In this document: piece by piece, positions 9,170 through 18,344 of the stretch
Position numbering within the stretch: the first letter of the stretch is position 1
How the letters are laid out: the number at the start of each line of letters is the position of its first letter
DNA from: Clostridia bacterium UC5.1-1D2
Lineage (GTDB): Bacteria > Bacillota > Clostridia > Lachnospirales > Lachnospiraceae
DNA length: 64,000 nt
Direction of reading: 5' to 3'
Assembly: GCA_001304855.1 (NCBI GenBank)
Contig: BBZN01000007.1
Coordinates: forward strand, 93,009 to 157,008
Notes under the pieces: model-generated
Seen by the model: only the letters and a program-made list of their open reading frames with translations
What the model was told of the DNA's origin: nothing
Databases searched by the model: none
Position numbers and translations under genes: made by a program

Positions 9170-10085
9170 CCCCTGTATTCAATCGGTTTACTCAGCTGCA
9201 TGATGCGGGTAAAGGCGAACAGCACGATCCCCGCGCTGATTGCCAATGCCAGCTTCCCCGGTGTGGAGAATAAAAGGGTCTCGAACCAGGATTTATTTAA
9301 AAAGTACAAAAGCGGCACGTTGCAGAATACCAGGAACATCATGGCAAAGGCTTCTTTCTTTGGCTCATTGATGATGGCCTCCAGCTCCGACTGGACAACG
9401 CGGATATCCGAAAATTTCTGAACCGTGTAAGGCAGCGTGTTCTTCATGCTGCGGTCTGACTGGCACTGGATTAAGGTATTGCACCACTCATGGTAGATCC
9501 GGTTCGGCACCTTCATCTTCAGACTGTTGATAGCGGAGATTAGGTTGGCGTTGATGATTTCCGCTTCCGTGACAAAGGCTTCAAAGTTCCCCTTGATCGG
9601 CGGGTTTAAGTAGGGATATTCTCTTTGACGGATTTTAAAATATCCCCGGTCCGCAGGTAGGAGGTGGTGATGACGGAAATAGCCGTCTCCAGCTCCTCGT
9701 TTAAGTGCTTTTTATAGATCATGGCGGTGGAACGCAGATACCAGACCGGAGCGAAAGCAAAACCGGCGCCGAGCACGGGGATCAGGAAATAGTTGTTTAG
9801 CAGGATGGAGATAAGCACTCCGACGGAAAACCCCAGGAGTGACAGGCGCTTTACCATGGTAAACCGGCCCTCCCTGCCAGTGGTCTTTAAAAGCTGTTCA
9901 ATCTCCACGGTTTCCCGATTGAAAAATCCTTTCGCCGGCTTTCCCAGCATGACGTCGATATCGTCCTTTAACGTGCTGGGCTTACCGCGGGCCGCCAACT
10001 GAAAGAAATCTTTAAAATCCACTCGTAAGAGCGTCATGACGCCCCCGGCCACCAGCAGGAATATGACAATTTCTACCCAGAGCAT
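9166..10085 (-). CDS. tadB: Tad pilus platform protein TadB-like (one frameshift near 9613)
   Basis: Adding one C to the CCC run (minus strand) near 9613 joins two frames into one protein of about 305 residues: the break changes KENIPYLNPPIKGNF into a premature stop. The N-terminal part has a membrane segment and LNEELETAISVITTSYLRTG, typical of TadB/TadC F-domains. The C-terminal part ends with two more hydrophobic segments (FAMMFLVFCNVPLLYFLN and LALAISAGIVLFAF). It follows tadA by one base. Confidence 0.8.
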
Positions 10086-10086
10086 A

Positions 10087-11453
10087 TTACAGGTCCTCCT
10101 TCTGATTGATAAACGGCTTCAGCTCCGCGGCGGATATGCCGTTGTCCAGGAGCCTCTTTTTTAACGGATCGGATATGCTGCCGATTTTTCTGTGCCGGCC
10201 GACCACCTTAACCACGCCTAAGCCGTCCGCCTGGTTGTCCGTGACATCAAACTGGTACAACGGGCGGTAAATGAGCCTGCCGTCCAGATAGTCCTCGCCT
10301 TCAATAATCTGCATGATCTTTCGGCTGCCGTCCTCCAGCTGTTTGGTAAAGACCACGATAGGGTATGCCTCCACCATAATCTGCATCAGGATATCGTCGG
10401 CCATGTTGTATTTTCGTTTGGCGAGCGTCATCATTCTCCGGTAAGTGGCTTCGGAAGAGTTGGAGTGGATGGTGGTGACAACGGTATGGCCGGTTCGGGA
10501 ACTCTCTGCCACGGACAGGGCCTCCTTTGCGGATCGCATCTCCCAACGCCGATGACGTCCGGATGTTTCCGCAGCACCCGCTCCAGTAACACATCCTGGT
10601 CGATATCCAGAGCGGGGTTCTCGTGGGGCCTTGTCAGAAGGTGGACCACGCTGTTTAAGGCGTTTCCATCCGCATCCCGCTTGATTAAGTCAAATTCCCG
10701 GCTTCCCTCCTCAATGGTGATTAAGCGCCGGTTGTCCGGGACCATGGAGAGCAGCCAGCTCATGACCGTGGTTTTTCCGGAACCGGTGGAGCCGGCGATG
10801 CAGACCGATACTCCGTACCGGATACAGCACGTCAGAAAATCCAGCATTTCCCCGGTGGCCGAGCCGGAATGAATCAGCTTTTCCCTGGAGACGGACTGTT
10901 GGTTGACGATACGGATGGAAGCGTTGATCCCCACTTCCGGGTCAACAATCGGTGTCTTGTCCACGGAAATACGGATGTTTTTATCCAGGAACCCAATGAC
11001 CGAGGGCATGGTATCGTCAATTACCATGCCGCAGGTGCTTAACAGCCGCCGGATCACGTCGATGGCGTGCTGGGGACTCTGGAACTTGTCCGGGATTTTC
11101 ATGGAACGTCCCCCGCTCATGATGACCTCGATATCGTCGTAGGCGTTGATGTTCACCTCCTCCACGCCTTTGCGGTAAATCCAGTTTTTCAAGAAGGAAC
11201 AGCCGGCCATGTCTTCATACAGCCGGTCACAGAGATCCTCCAGGCTCAGTCCTTCCACGGCATAATTGCGCTTGATGACATACTGGAGAATGAACTCCTG
11301 CAGGAGGGATTTGGCCTTTTCCTGGTCCCCTTCTCCGGATAGGGTGTCAGCGTGATTGTTGGTGCAGTATTGCTGTACGTCAGCCAGAATTTCATCATAG
11401 GTAATGCCTTTGGCCTGGGCGGAATTAAAAAACAGCTCATTCAGTGAGTTCAT
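10087..11453 (-). CDS. tadA: Tad/CpaF secretion ATPase (one frameshift near 10542)
   Basis: Two frames merge into about 455 residues when one G is added to the GGG (minus strand) at 10542-10544, restoring HPDVIGVGEMRS. Domains: an N-terminal ~100-residue region, a sensor domain with KIPDKFQSPQHAIDVIRRL, Walker A GSTGSGKTTVMSWLL, an Asp box ITIEEGSREFDL, and a His box TGHTVVTTIHSNS. This is the motor of Tad/type IVb pili and related type II/IV systems. The CpaF clade is supported by the neighbouring TadZ, CpaB, TadB and TadC genes. Confidence 0.85.
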
Positions 11454-12297
11454 GACGCGCCTCCTTATCTTGGGATTCTGGTTGCCTTATCTCCTGGGAT
11501 TCCGGTTGTCCCGTCTCCTGAAGTTCCGGGTCCTCCTCTTGTGCCTCAGTATCCACTGTGTTTTCCTGTGGCTGGAGGCGTTCCTTCACGAGTTTTAGTG
11601 CCTGAAGGTAGTGCTTGTTGCAGTATCCGAGGGCATGGAACATCTCCCCGGAGGTTCCGCAGCGCTCAATTTCTTTGGAATAGGGCAGCATTCCGTCCAG
11701 GCCGCCAATCAAGTGTCCCATTTCATCAATGGCGTGGAACGGGCGGGCCAGGCCGGCAAAGGTCAAATGGTCCCCATAATGGAACTTGGCATCCGTGAGG
11801 AGCGGCTTGTGCGCTTTTAAATAGTTCACGCCCCTCAGATCCGGCGTGAGAATCCGGATGGCGAGGTCGGAGGCTTCAATGGCCGTAGGAGTAAAAAAGT
11901 TGACGACCTGGGAGCTGCAGTCCAGGATAATGTAATCGACCAGCTTCGCAGCCTCAAAGATCAGCTGCCGGATCTGCTCGTACTTCAGTTCCGGATAGGA
12001 GAACGGCGTCTCCCCGGCGGAATAACCCATGACGCCGATAAACGAATAATCCTTCAGCACACATACCCGTTCCGCAACCAGGGCGGTATTGATTTCCAGG
12101 GCGGACAGGACATTTCCGATGGAGGCCGAGGCGTCAAATAAGCGGTCCGGCATCCATACCGGCAGCATGGGCGTGGAGGAATCGGCATTGATGATAATGG
12201 CCTTCTCCTTTCCGGCGGTGAGAACCTTTGCCAGGTTACAGCAGAACATGGATTTCCCGGAGCCTGGGTTGCCCCAGACCGTGATAATCTGTGACAT
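11437..12297 (-). CDS. tadZ: TadZ/CpaE-like ParA-family ATPase
   Basis: 286 residues. It opens MSQIITVWGNPGSGKSMFCC, a MinD/ParA-type P-loop. YIILDCSSQVVNFFTP follows at the Walker B position, and the C-terminal tail carries short QPESQE repeats. In Tad systems TadZ localises the pilus machine. Its stop overlaps the start of tadA by 17 bases, consistent with coupled translation. Confidence 0.75.
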   Translation of the reverse strand: MSQIITVWGNPGSGKSMFCCNLAKVLTAGKEKAIIINADSSTPMLPVWMPDRLFDASASIGNVLSALEINTALVAERVCVLKDYSFIGVMGYSAGETPFSYPELKYEQIRQLIFEAAKLVDYIILDCSSQVVNFFTPTAIEASDLAIRILTPDLRGVNYLKAHKPLLTDAKFHYGDHLTFAGLARPFHAIDEMGHLIGGLDGMLPYSKEIERCGTSGEMFHALGYCNKHYLQALKLVKERLQPQENTVDTEAQEEDPELQETGQPESQEIRQPESQDKEARHELTE

Positions 12298-12300
12298 CGC

Positions 12301-13191
12301 TTACCTCCTGTTCTGCCCGGCTGTCTCTGCCGGGGCTGTGGTTTCACTTGCGCCGGATTCGTCTGATTCACCGGGGAGCGTTGCTTCCTCTGTTTCGTCA
12401 GATACGGTTTCCTTGTCCGGAGAGACGGATATATCCGGTTCGGGATTATCTTCCGGATTCACGTACAGGGTCTTCAGCAGTTCGGCCTGCTGGTCTAACA
12501 GTTCTGTGGCAAGGGTTTCATTTCCCCGGCTGATAAGAGCCACATGGAGGACCCCTTCATTTTCATACTGGGTAAGCAGCATGGCCTGCTCCGGGGTGGC
12601 CTGGACCGTTATTGTTGCGGTCTGCAGCTTATCCTCGTCTTCCTCCGGCTGTTTGGTGTAGTCAATATCCAGGCCCTTTTCATTTGACACGGCCAGGACT
12701 TTGACGAACTTCAGCTCCGGAATCTCCGATACGGTATTCAACATTCCGCTTTGATCGTTGTAATGGTAGAGACGGATAATATCCCCGACCTGGAGCTTGT
12801 CGGACAGGCCGGAGGCCAGCGTCTGGATAGAGATGGAGATGGCTACCATTCCATCCGGGATTGCGTTTAAAACCGGGTCAGAGGACAAGGGTGTGCTGCT
12901 TACCTTTCCGGATAAGATGTAATCCCCCGGGGATAGGCTGGCGGCCGCATAGGTTCCGATGACGTCCTGAAGCCTTGTGGCAACATTTTCAGGCAGGTTA
13001 AATCCGCCCACCTCTGTCAGCTCCACCTCTTTGGCCGTGATCGGGTCCCCGCGGTTTAAGGAGGCGGTGACACGCACAATCTCCACCTTGTTGTTGGTTT
13101 TCCTGGTAACGGCCGGTATTGCGATAAAGGCAATCACGGCTGCCAGGAGGATACTTAAAATTCCGTACAGGAAACGGCTGTTTACTTTCAT
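12301..13191 (-). CDS. cpaB: CpaB/RcpC-like SAF-domain pilus assembly protein
   Basis: 296 residues. An N-terminal membrane anchor (FLYGILSILLAAVIAFIAIP) precedes the segment ASLNRGDPITAKEVELTEV and a SAF domain. A second conserved region (QTLASGLSDKLQVGDIIRL) follows, and the tail is acidic and Ser/Thr/Glu-rich. CpaB homologues occur in Gram-positive Tad loci without a secretin, as here. The start at 13191 follows a modest ribosome site. Confidence 0.75.
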   Translation of the reverse strand: MKVNSRFLYGILSILLAAVIAFIAIPAVTRKTNNKVEIVRVTASLNRGDPITAKEVELTEVGGFNLPENVATRLQDVIGTYAAASLSPGDYILSGKVSSTPLSSDPVLNAIPDGMVAISISIQTLASGLSDKLQVGDIIRLYHYNDQSGMLNTVSEIPELKFVKVLAVSNEKGLDIDYTKQPEEDEDKLQTATITVQATPEQAMLLTQYENEGVLHVALISRGNETLATELLDQQAELLKTLYVNPEDNPEPDISVSPDKETVSDETEEATLPGESDESGASETTAPAETAGQNRR

Positions 13192-13267
13192 GGTAATTAG
13201 CTCCTTTTAAATTTTATCTTGACTATTCAGCAAGGCCGGATAGTTATAAGCGTTTTGCTGCTTTGCA

Positions 13268-13750
13268 TCACATGCGGCACTGAAGGTACAGCTCAATCAG
13301 GCTCCCGAAAAACAGAAACGGTGCAAAGGGCAGGGACAGGGACCGGCGGCAGTACAGGAATCCTTCCATGGTGTGATAGAGGATTACACTTGCTGATGCG
13401 GCCGCCAGGATAAACAGAATCCCATAGGGACCGTACAAAATTCCCATAAGCGCCGTCAGCTTGATATCCCCGCCGCCGATCCCACCGTGTGAGATCATGG
13501 AGACCGCCAAAAGCAGAAGACCTCCGAACAGGAATCCCAAAATCGCTTCGTAAACACAGAAGAATGGAAATATCGGTTCTGTCTGGAGGTTGACCGGTAT
13601 GGACAGCAGGCACCAGAAGAAAAAGGGGACTAACGCCCGGTTTTTGATCTTCCGGTGCCGGATGTCATATTCTGCAAAGGCGGCCAGAATGAGCAGGGTG
13701 AGGCCGTGATACCACAGCCACAAGCTATTCACGCTTTGTATACCAGTCAT
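13268..13750 (-). CDS. tadV: Prepilin peptidase TadV/CpaA-like (A24 family)
   Basis: 160 residues with about five hydrophobic segments. The two catalytic aspartates expected for A24 peptidases lie in AEYDIRHRKIKN and GIGGGDIKL (the GxGD motif). It should remove leaders from the Flp-like pilin and the TadE/F-like pseudopilins encoded in the same operon. The N-terminus overlaps the end of the large exported protein gene by 26 bases. Confidence 0.85.
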   Translation of the reverse strand: MTGIQSVNSLWLWYHGLTLLILAAFAEYDIRHRKIKNRALVPFFFWCLLSIPVNLQTEPIFPFFCVYEAILGFLFGGLLLLAVSMISHGGIGGGDIKLTALMGILYGPYGILFILAAASASVILYHTMEGFLYCRRSLSLPFAPFLFFGSLIELYLQCRM

Positions 13751-15391
13751 CGAACAGGCTTTTGTCTATCTCCACGGAATCATTGACATTCACGGACAGC
13801 ATACCGGCCGGGGTCCATGCGTCGATGATTCTGGTATATACGGTGTAGTCGGAATGATCCGGATACCACACTGGTGAAAAATGGACGTTCCGGTTGTAGG
13901 TGGAGTAAGGGTTTGCCTGAAACTGGAAGGTAGAGTTTAAGCCGCTCTGCCTCCGGGACAAGAGCCTCCAGTACGTCTCATACTTGAATTCTGAAAAGTA
14001 GGATACACCGGTCTGGGCCGTGGTATAGTGGCTGGAAGGGGCGTTGGTGGAAAGTCTTGCCCGCGCGGTCTCCTTTACCCCATAACCGCTTTTCATGAGC
14101 TTGCCGGAAGCGGTGGGTACAATATCATCCGGCCACAGCTCCATATCCCCGTCCAGGGAAGCGTAATAGTAGTTTGCATCGTACTCCCAGTCGCCGTGGT
14201 CGTGGCCTTCATCACAGTAGTCCGGAACCCAATAGGCGTACCATACACTCCAGGATGCGGAAGTCTTTTGCGGGTTACGCGGAAGGGAGGGCATTGTAAA
14301 ACGTGGATTGGTGTCAGTGGCCTGCGGATCAGGCGGCGGGTTCTCATCCAGGGATTCAATCCGTGCGATGAATTCCGTTTCCGACGTGCTGCCCGAAGAC
14401 GCTGTGACGCGGATTTTAATATCCTGGGGTGTGGATGGAGTATGCCATTTAACCCAGACAACCTGGGTGCTGTATGACGGCATGACAATGTTGCTGACGC
14501 GGTAGATACGGTCACCAATATAAAAGGTTACTTTCCCCGGGCTGCTGGGTGTCAGGCGCCTTCTGGAATTTAAGGTAATGCTGGTGATGACATCGGTATC
14601 CACCCGGTACACGACATCGGGAGCTTCAATCTCCGGAGCGGGAAGCTCCCTGTAACTGACAATCCCGATTCCAAGCGCGGCGATAATCTGTTCATCGGGA
14701 ATCCGCTCATTGGTGGGACCGGTCCAGGCCGGGAATCCGAGATCGGCTGTCTCCAAAAAATAGCCAGAGGCAGGTTCCTCTGGATCACATTGGGCAGGTT
14801 GGCAACAAGCGCTCCGCCGGTGAGCTGATTGTAAAGCGCGGCCTCTGTTGCCGTCATGGCGTAAAAGCTGCCTGATAGGTAAAGTAGCAGATGGGTTCAA
14901 TCACCAGCTTGTAATCACCGCTGATTAACAGGTCATACTCCACGCCGGTTGCATCGGATACCAGCCGGGCGGCAAACTCTGAACAGAAATACTGTCGTAT
15001 GGCCTGGATATTGGCCGGGTGTGAGTTGCTTGTCATAATGTAAGGAATGATGGCGGCCGGTATATGATAGGGGTAATTCCCCCGTTGCGGGCGTCAAGGC
15101 CGCTCCGGCCCGGTAGTCCAGCTTGCTGCGCTTTTCAAAGTGGATAATCGGTTTAGAAAAGGTCTTATTGGAGAAATCCTCCGGCGGTGCGGCGGCCTCT
15201 CCAGTCTCTGCATGGACAACTGTGATCCGAACCCCGTCATTTCCCGGGGACCAGAAGTTCTGTGTGGTCCCCTGCCCCATCCCGGAGCCGCCTCCATCCA
15301 TGTTGCCCTGTCCGTCCGCGTAAGCCAGAACCGGGCACGACAACAGGAAGACCAGGGCCAGAAGCAGGATATTCGGTATTGCTTTCCTCAT
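13725..15391 (-). CDS. Large exported protein of the Tad locus (several frameshifts)
   Basis: An ATG at 15391 (GAGGAGAACACC upstream) gives a signal peptide ILLLALVFLLSCPVLAYA. The frame then changes several times (near 15060, 14860 and 14750), but the pieces follow in order and add up to about 555 residues. The mature part has Gly-rich and aromatic stretches (WSVWYAYWVPDYCDEGHDHG, YYYASLDGDMELW) and beta-rich sequence typical of surface proteins. It sits between the anchored linker protein and the prepilin peptidase. A minor tip or adhesin role is possible but not shown; I do not recognise the family with certainty. Confidence 0.55.
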
Positions 15392-15452
15392 GGTGTTCTC
15401 CTCCTCATAGAAAAAAGGCCCAGGGGTCACCTAAGCCTTTGACTGTCTGTTC

Positions 15453-16085
15453 TTATTCGATATAGCCTATTTGTTTATTGACGTCACCGTCGTTATCCAG
15501 GACATCTGCCTGGGGGTTGCCTGGGGTGAGCCAGCCGAAGACGGGATCATATACCTGCCCGGCGTGATCGTCCGCTGCCGGCTGGCTTTCCGAAGCTGGG
15601 GCCTCAGAGGGAGCCGGTTCCGGGGCGGCTGTGGGAGAAGCTGCCGATTCGGAATTAGCGGCGGTTCCCGGAACCGATTCTGTGACTGTCTCCGGTGCCG
15701 CTTCAGCTAAAGCCGGCTTGTCCGGACATTTCTTTACCGGTTTGGCGGTCGAAGGTGCGGCTTCAGCGGCCGGTTTTGTCACCGGCGGTGTCAGATCAAT
15801 GAGCACCTCATCGCCTTCACTTGCCACCACCTGGATCTCATCTTCCGGGCTGCCGGTCTCGAAGCGGGCCTCCTGGCTCTCCGGTGTCTTTGGGATGGAG
15901 GCTTGGGCCGGCTTTGTCTCCGGCTCACTCCAAGAACCCTCCGAGGATTCTTCAGAGGCGTCTGGAATAAAATCTGTCTTTGGCCGGCTGTTCATCAAAA
16001 TGCTCCGCCCAGGACACCGACACATAACAGGGATAATGCGGCTGCAGTTGCTATATTGGTTAAATTTCTTTTCTTCCTTTTTCAT
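15453..16085 (-). CDS. Membrane-anchored Pro/Ala/Glu-rich protein (two frameshifts near the N-terminus)
   Basis: From ATG 16085, correcting shifts in the A/G-rich run near 16065 and the T run near 15998 gives an N-terminal helix (NIATAAALSLLCVGVLGGAF) and then NSRPKTDFIPDASEE. A long low-complexity linker of Pro, Ala, Glu and Ser follows, and a conserved end reads VYDPVFGWLTPGNPQADVLD. This suggests a bitopic protein presenting a short C-terminal motif outside the cell. It belongs to the Tad operon; function unknown. Confidence 0.5.
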   Translation of the reverse strand: MKKEEKKFNQYSNCSRIIPVMCRCPGRSILMNSRPKTDFIPDASEESSEGSWSEPETKPAQASIPKTPESQEARFETGSPEDEIQVVASEGDEVLIDLTPPVTKPAAEAAPSTAKPVKKCPDKPALAEAAPETVTESVPGTAANSESAASPTAAPEPAPSEAPASESQPAADDHAGQVYDPVFGWLTPGNPQADVLDNDGDVNKQIGYIE

Positions 16086-16158
16086 AAGACGTTCACTCCT
16101 TTTTTTGTCTGATATATATTTTATACGGATCAGTAGTGGGAATGCCAACAGCCGGCCT

Positions 16159-16641
16159 TCAATATTTTGTGTAATGGGAGCCGGTCAGGGTGATGTGCCG
16201 CGTGATCGGAGGGAATCCGCTGCCGAACATGCGGATTTTAAACCGGGCCTCACAGGAAAAGACGTATTCAATCTTGTCCTCATACTGGTGGAAGTCCAGG
16301 CGGATGTTCTGAAGATCATAGCTGGCATTCTCCACATCAATCCGGTCCTCCAGGCTGTTTATAAAATCGGATCGGAGTTCTTCCTGATACGCGCGGCTGA
16401 AATGCAGATCCTGCATGTAGGAATCCAGGTTGGCTTCCCGCTGGGAGTGGAAGGTATCCGCGTAGATCCTCGCGCTCACGTTGTTCAGTTCCATCTTTGC
16501 GGCGTTCCGGATATTAATACTGTTAATCTTGACGGTTGCGAACAGCAGCACGAAGGCCAGGACCATGTTGACGCCCAGGATCACAAAAACCGTAAAACAG
16601 GATAAGTCCCCGCGCTCATCCCGGATGAATCGCTGTATCAT
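16159..16641 (-). CDS. TadF-like pseudopilin
   Basis: 160 residues. A short charged N-terminus (MIQRFIRDERGDLSCF) leads straight into a hydrophobic helix (VFVILGVNMVLAFVLLFATV) and then a soluble domain with YMQDLHFSRAYQEEL. This is the TadE/TadF pseudopilin layout. It lies four bases downstream of the TadE-like gene and is a likely substrate of the prepilin peptidase. Confidence 0.65.
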   Translation of the reverse strand: MIQRFIRDERGDLSCFTVFVILGVNMVLAFVLLFATVKINSINIRNAAKMELNNVSARIYADTFHSQREANLDSYMQDLHFSRAYQEELRSDFINSLEDRIDVENASYDLQNIRLDFHQYEDKIEYVFSCEARFKIRMFGSGFPPITRHITLTGSHYTKY

Positions 16642-16645
16642 AATC

Positions 16646-17077
16646 TCACCTCGGTTTCCAATAGTGTTCGCTGACGCCGGCTCCGCTCGCCCGGATGGTG
16701 ATGGGAATGAGCCGCAATTTCCAGAAGCCGCCTAAATGGCAGCGGCCTGTAACAGATACATAAAAAGGCGTTCCAATCTGAATGGCGTCTGTATCATCGG
16801 GGGAGTCCACCTCGTAGGACAGACCCTCCACACCGGAGATCCGGCCGGCTAAATAGGAAAAGAGCGAATCGGTATCATCGTTCTCCCCGCCGTTTAGCTG
16901 AATCTGCTTTACCAGCTGATCGGCCAGGTGGTCCATCTGCTGTTTCACGGAGATAACCTGGAAAACATTGATGATAAAAGCGATCATGATGACGACAACC
17001 AGGATGTAGATAAAGGTGCTGATATAGCTGGCTTCCCCCTTTTCAGACCTGATTGTGCGGATGATTGTTTGTTTCAA
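16646..17077 (-). CDS. TadE-like pseudopilin (DUF4320-like), first gene of the Tad operon
   Basis: About 143 residues from a TTG at 17077, chosen because AAGAAGGGGGGA lies just upstream. A longer frame from 17101 would start inside the terminator. The N-terminus MKQTIIRTIRSEKGEASYIS leads into one hydrophobic helix (TFIYILVVVIMIAFIINVF) and a soluble domain with a QQMDHLADQLVKQIQ helix, as in DUF4320/TadE proteins. The start overlaps the stop of the leader ORF (TTGA). Confidence 0.7.
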   Translation of the reverse strand: MKQTIIRTIRSEKGEASYISTFIYILVVVIMIAFIINVFQVISVKQQMDHLADQLVKQIQLNGGENDDTDSLFSYLAGRISGVEGLSYEVDSPDDTDAIQIGTPFYVSVTGRCHLGGFWKLRLIPITIRASGAGVSEHYWKPR

Positions 17078-17145
17078 AAATCCCCCCTTCTTTTTGGGCA
17101 ATAAAAAACGCGGGGCCGGAGGTTCCGGCAGCCTGCGTTTCTCAT
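17074..17145 (-). CDS. Putative 23-aa leader peptide of the Tad operon
   Basis: ATG at 17145, about 21 bases after the predicted transcription start, opens a frame beginning MRNAGCRNLRPRV and rich in Arg, Lys and Cys. It reads across the intrinsic terminator (17103-17140) and ends in a TGA overlapping the TTG start of the first structural gene. There is no strong ribosome site. It is listed because the same arrangement is found at two other ICE operons. Confidence 0.45.
   Translation of the reverse strand: MRNAGCRNLRPRVFYCPKRRGDF
17103..17140 (-). terminator. Intrinsic terminator/attenuator in the Tad operon leader
   Basis: Leftward transcript: AAACGC (17140-17135) pairs with GCGTTT (17111-17106), with an inner GCCGG/CCGGC stem and a run of T at the end. 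It sits between the promoter at 17173-17201 and the first Tad gene. Confidence 0.7.
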
Positions 17146-17172
17146 GCCTGCTTACTAATTTTCACAATACCA

Positions 17173-17248
17173 ATTTTATCATATGGGAATTACCCTGTAA
17201 ATCGCAAAGCAGTGCCACTTTGGGATATTTCTGTGCCATAGCGGTGCC
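17173..17248 (-). promoter_or_regulatory. Tad operon promoter with three upstream GTGCCA boxes
   Basis: Minus strand TTTACA (17201-17196) and TAAAAT (17178-17173) with 17-base spacing. Upstream lie three boxes reading GTGCCA on the + strand at 17212-17217, 17233-17238 and 17243-17248. Box 1 is ten bases from the -35, and the box starts are 21 and 10 bases apart (about two turns and one turn). The same pattern precedes the virB2 operon at 36988-37064. Confidence 0.7.
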
Positions 17249-17272
17249 AGCGGGTAAAATAAGGCAATCTGG

Positions 17273-17533
17273 CTACTCCGCGGCCAGTTCGTCTGCTTTC
17301 GGTGGCCGGACATGGATTAACATAGACCGTTCACAGGCTCCGAAGGTTTTAAAATTGGCGCGTCCTTCTAACAGGGTCATTCCATGGTTACAATCGCTGG
17401 GTTCGTCTTCGGCTGATATAAATGCGTCATTTTCCCAGAAACAAACCGGGCAGATATAACCAACGTCTTCCTTTGCGGGTATGGGGAAAGTAAAATATCC
17501 GCAGCACGGACATGCGTATTTCATTTTAATCAC
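17273..17533 (-). CDS. CPCC-family cysteine-rich protein
   Basis: 86 residues. The family signature YACPCCGYFTF is at the N-terminus, followed by YICPVCFWENDA, a second zinc-type knuckle. The full family length is present. Function unknown; such proteins are scattered in Firmicutes genomes. It ends just beyond the regulatory boxes of the Tad promoter and is transcribed from upstream together with, or close to, the XRE gene. Confidence 0.8.
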   Translation of the reverse strand: MIKMKYACPCCGYFTFPIPAKEDVGYICPVCFWENDAFISAEDEPSDCNHGMTLLEGRANFKTFGACERSMLIHVRPPKADELAAE

Positions 17534-17536
17534 CGT

Positions 17537-17821
17537 TTAATCCTTCTTTTGTTTTGGCTGACGTTGTTTGGCGGCCGGTTCCGGGAGGCCAAGCAGGTCA
17601 TAAATGGTAACACCCAGAACTTTGCTCAGGGCAGCAAGTTCATAATCTGCAACAACCCTGTCTCCGACTTCAATTCGGCTTATGGCTTTCTGTTCAATCA
17701 ATACGCCCAGCGTCTGAAGGCGCGCGGCGAGATCCGATTGTGAGATTTTTAGTGCGGCTCGATATTTCTTTACATTCTCACCACACAGATTGGCTTTTCC
17801 TTCAAACAGGTAAATCTTCAT
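17537..17821 (-). CDS. XRE-family helix-turn-helix regulator
   Basis: 94 residues with an HTH in the first 75 (ISQSDLAARLQTLGVLIEQK, then AISRIEVGDRVV) and a Lys/Gln-rich tail. The divergent region to the right carries two 12-base direct repeats that bracket a promoter (17862-17920) and are its likely operators. Confidence 0.8.
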   Translation of the reverse strand: MKIYLFEGKANLCGENVKKYRAALKISQSDLAARLQTLGVLIEQKAISRIEVGDRVVADYELAALSKVLGVTIYDLLGLPEPAAKQRQPKQKKD

Positions 17822-17861
17822 GATTGTTCACATCCTTCTTAAACTCTTTTACGTTTATACC

Positions 17862-17920
17862 AAAGATGACTAATTGACATTATCATATATCACAGTTAAA
17901 ATTACCCTAAAGATGACTAA
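17862..17920 (+). promoter_or_regulatory. Promoter flanked by paired operator-like repeats
   Basis: TTGACA (17874-17879) and TAAAAT (17897-17902), spaced 17 bases, face right. The sequence AAAGATGACTAA occurs at 17862-17873 and again at 17909-17920, one copy immediately before the -35 and one just after the -10. This geometry suits repression by the adjacent XRE protein. Confidence 0.7.
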
Positions 17921-17978
17921 AACAAGCGGTATGGGATCATTACGGAAAAGTGGAACTATTCATAAGAGGGAGAGTGAG

Positions 17979-18328
17979 ATGAAGCGATTTTGGATGAAAC
18001 TCTTATTGGGATTGGCTTTGATCCTGGTGATCGGTATGCTTTGAGGCCGGACTATAAAGTAATTCACCAGCTCAGGATGACAGGCGGGGATTATACCAGA
18101 ACAACGGTTTGTGTGGTTGTAAAGCGCGCTGTTTTTCAAAAGCAGCTGGACCGGCTGGCGGTAGAAGTTATAAAAGAGCATCGGAGAATCAACTATGATA
18201 CGCCGACAAATGAAATTACCTTGAAAGTTTACAGAAGCGTCGAAGATTTTGAGGAAGGAGAAGAATGGACAGAATATTTCTTTATCATTAACGGGCAGGA
18301 GGCCAGGCTGGTGCCCGGCGGTTCCTGA
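17979..18328 (+). CDS. Small exported protein of unknown function (one frameshift near 18042)
   Basis: ATG 17979 opens an N-terminal signal or anchor (MKLLLGLALILVIGML) that hits TGA at about 18042. The next frame continues without a gap as RPDYKVIHQLRMTGGDY and ends GQEARLVPGGS, giving about 115 residues in total. The mature part is short and polar. It is the only rightward gene between two XRE regulators and is driven by the operator-flanked promoter at 17874. Confidence 0.5.
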
Positions 18329-18344
18329 CGAAAAAGCCGGAGGG

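Noticed and set aside
17173..17248. Sigma-54 promoter (TGGCAC...TTTGC on the minus strand)
   Set aside because: GG-to-GC spacing is one base too short at both loci, no sigma-54 activator is seen nearby, and an excellent sigma-A promoter lies immediately downstream.
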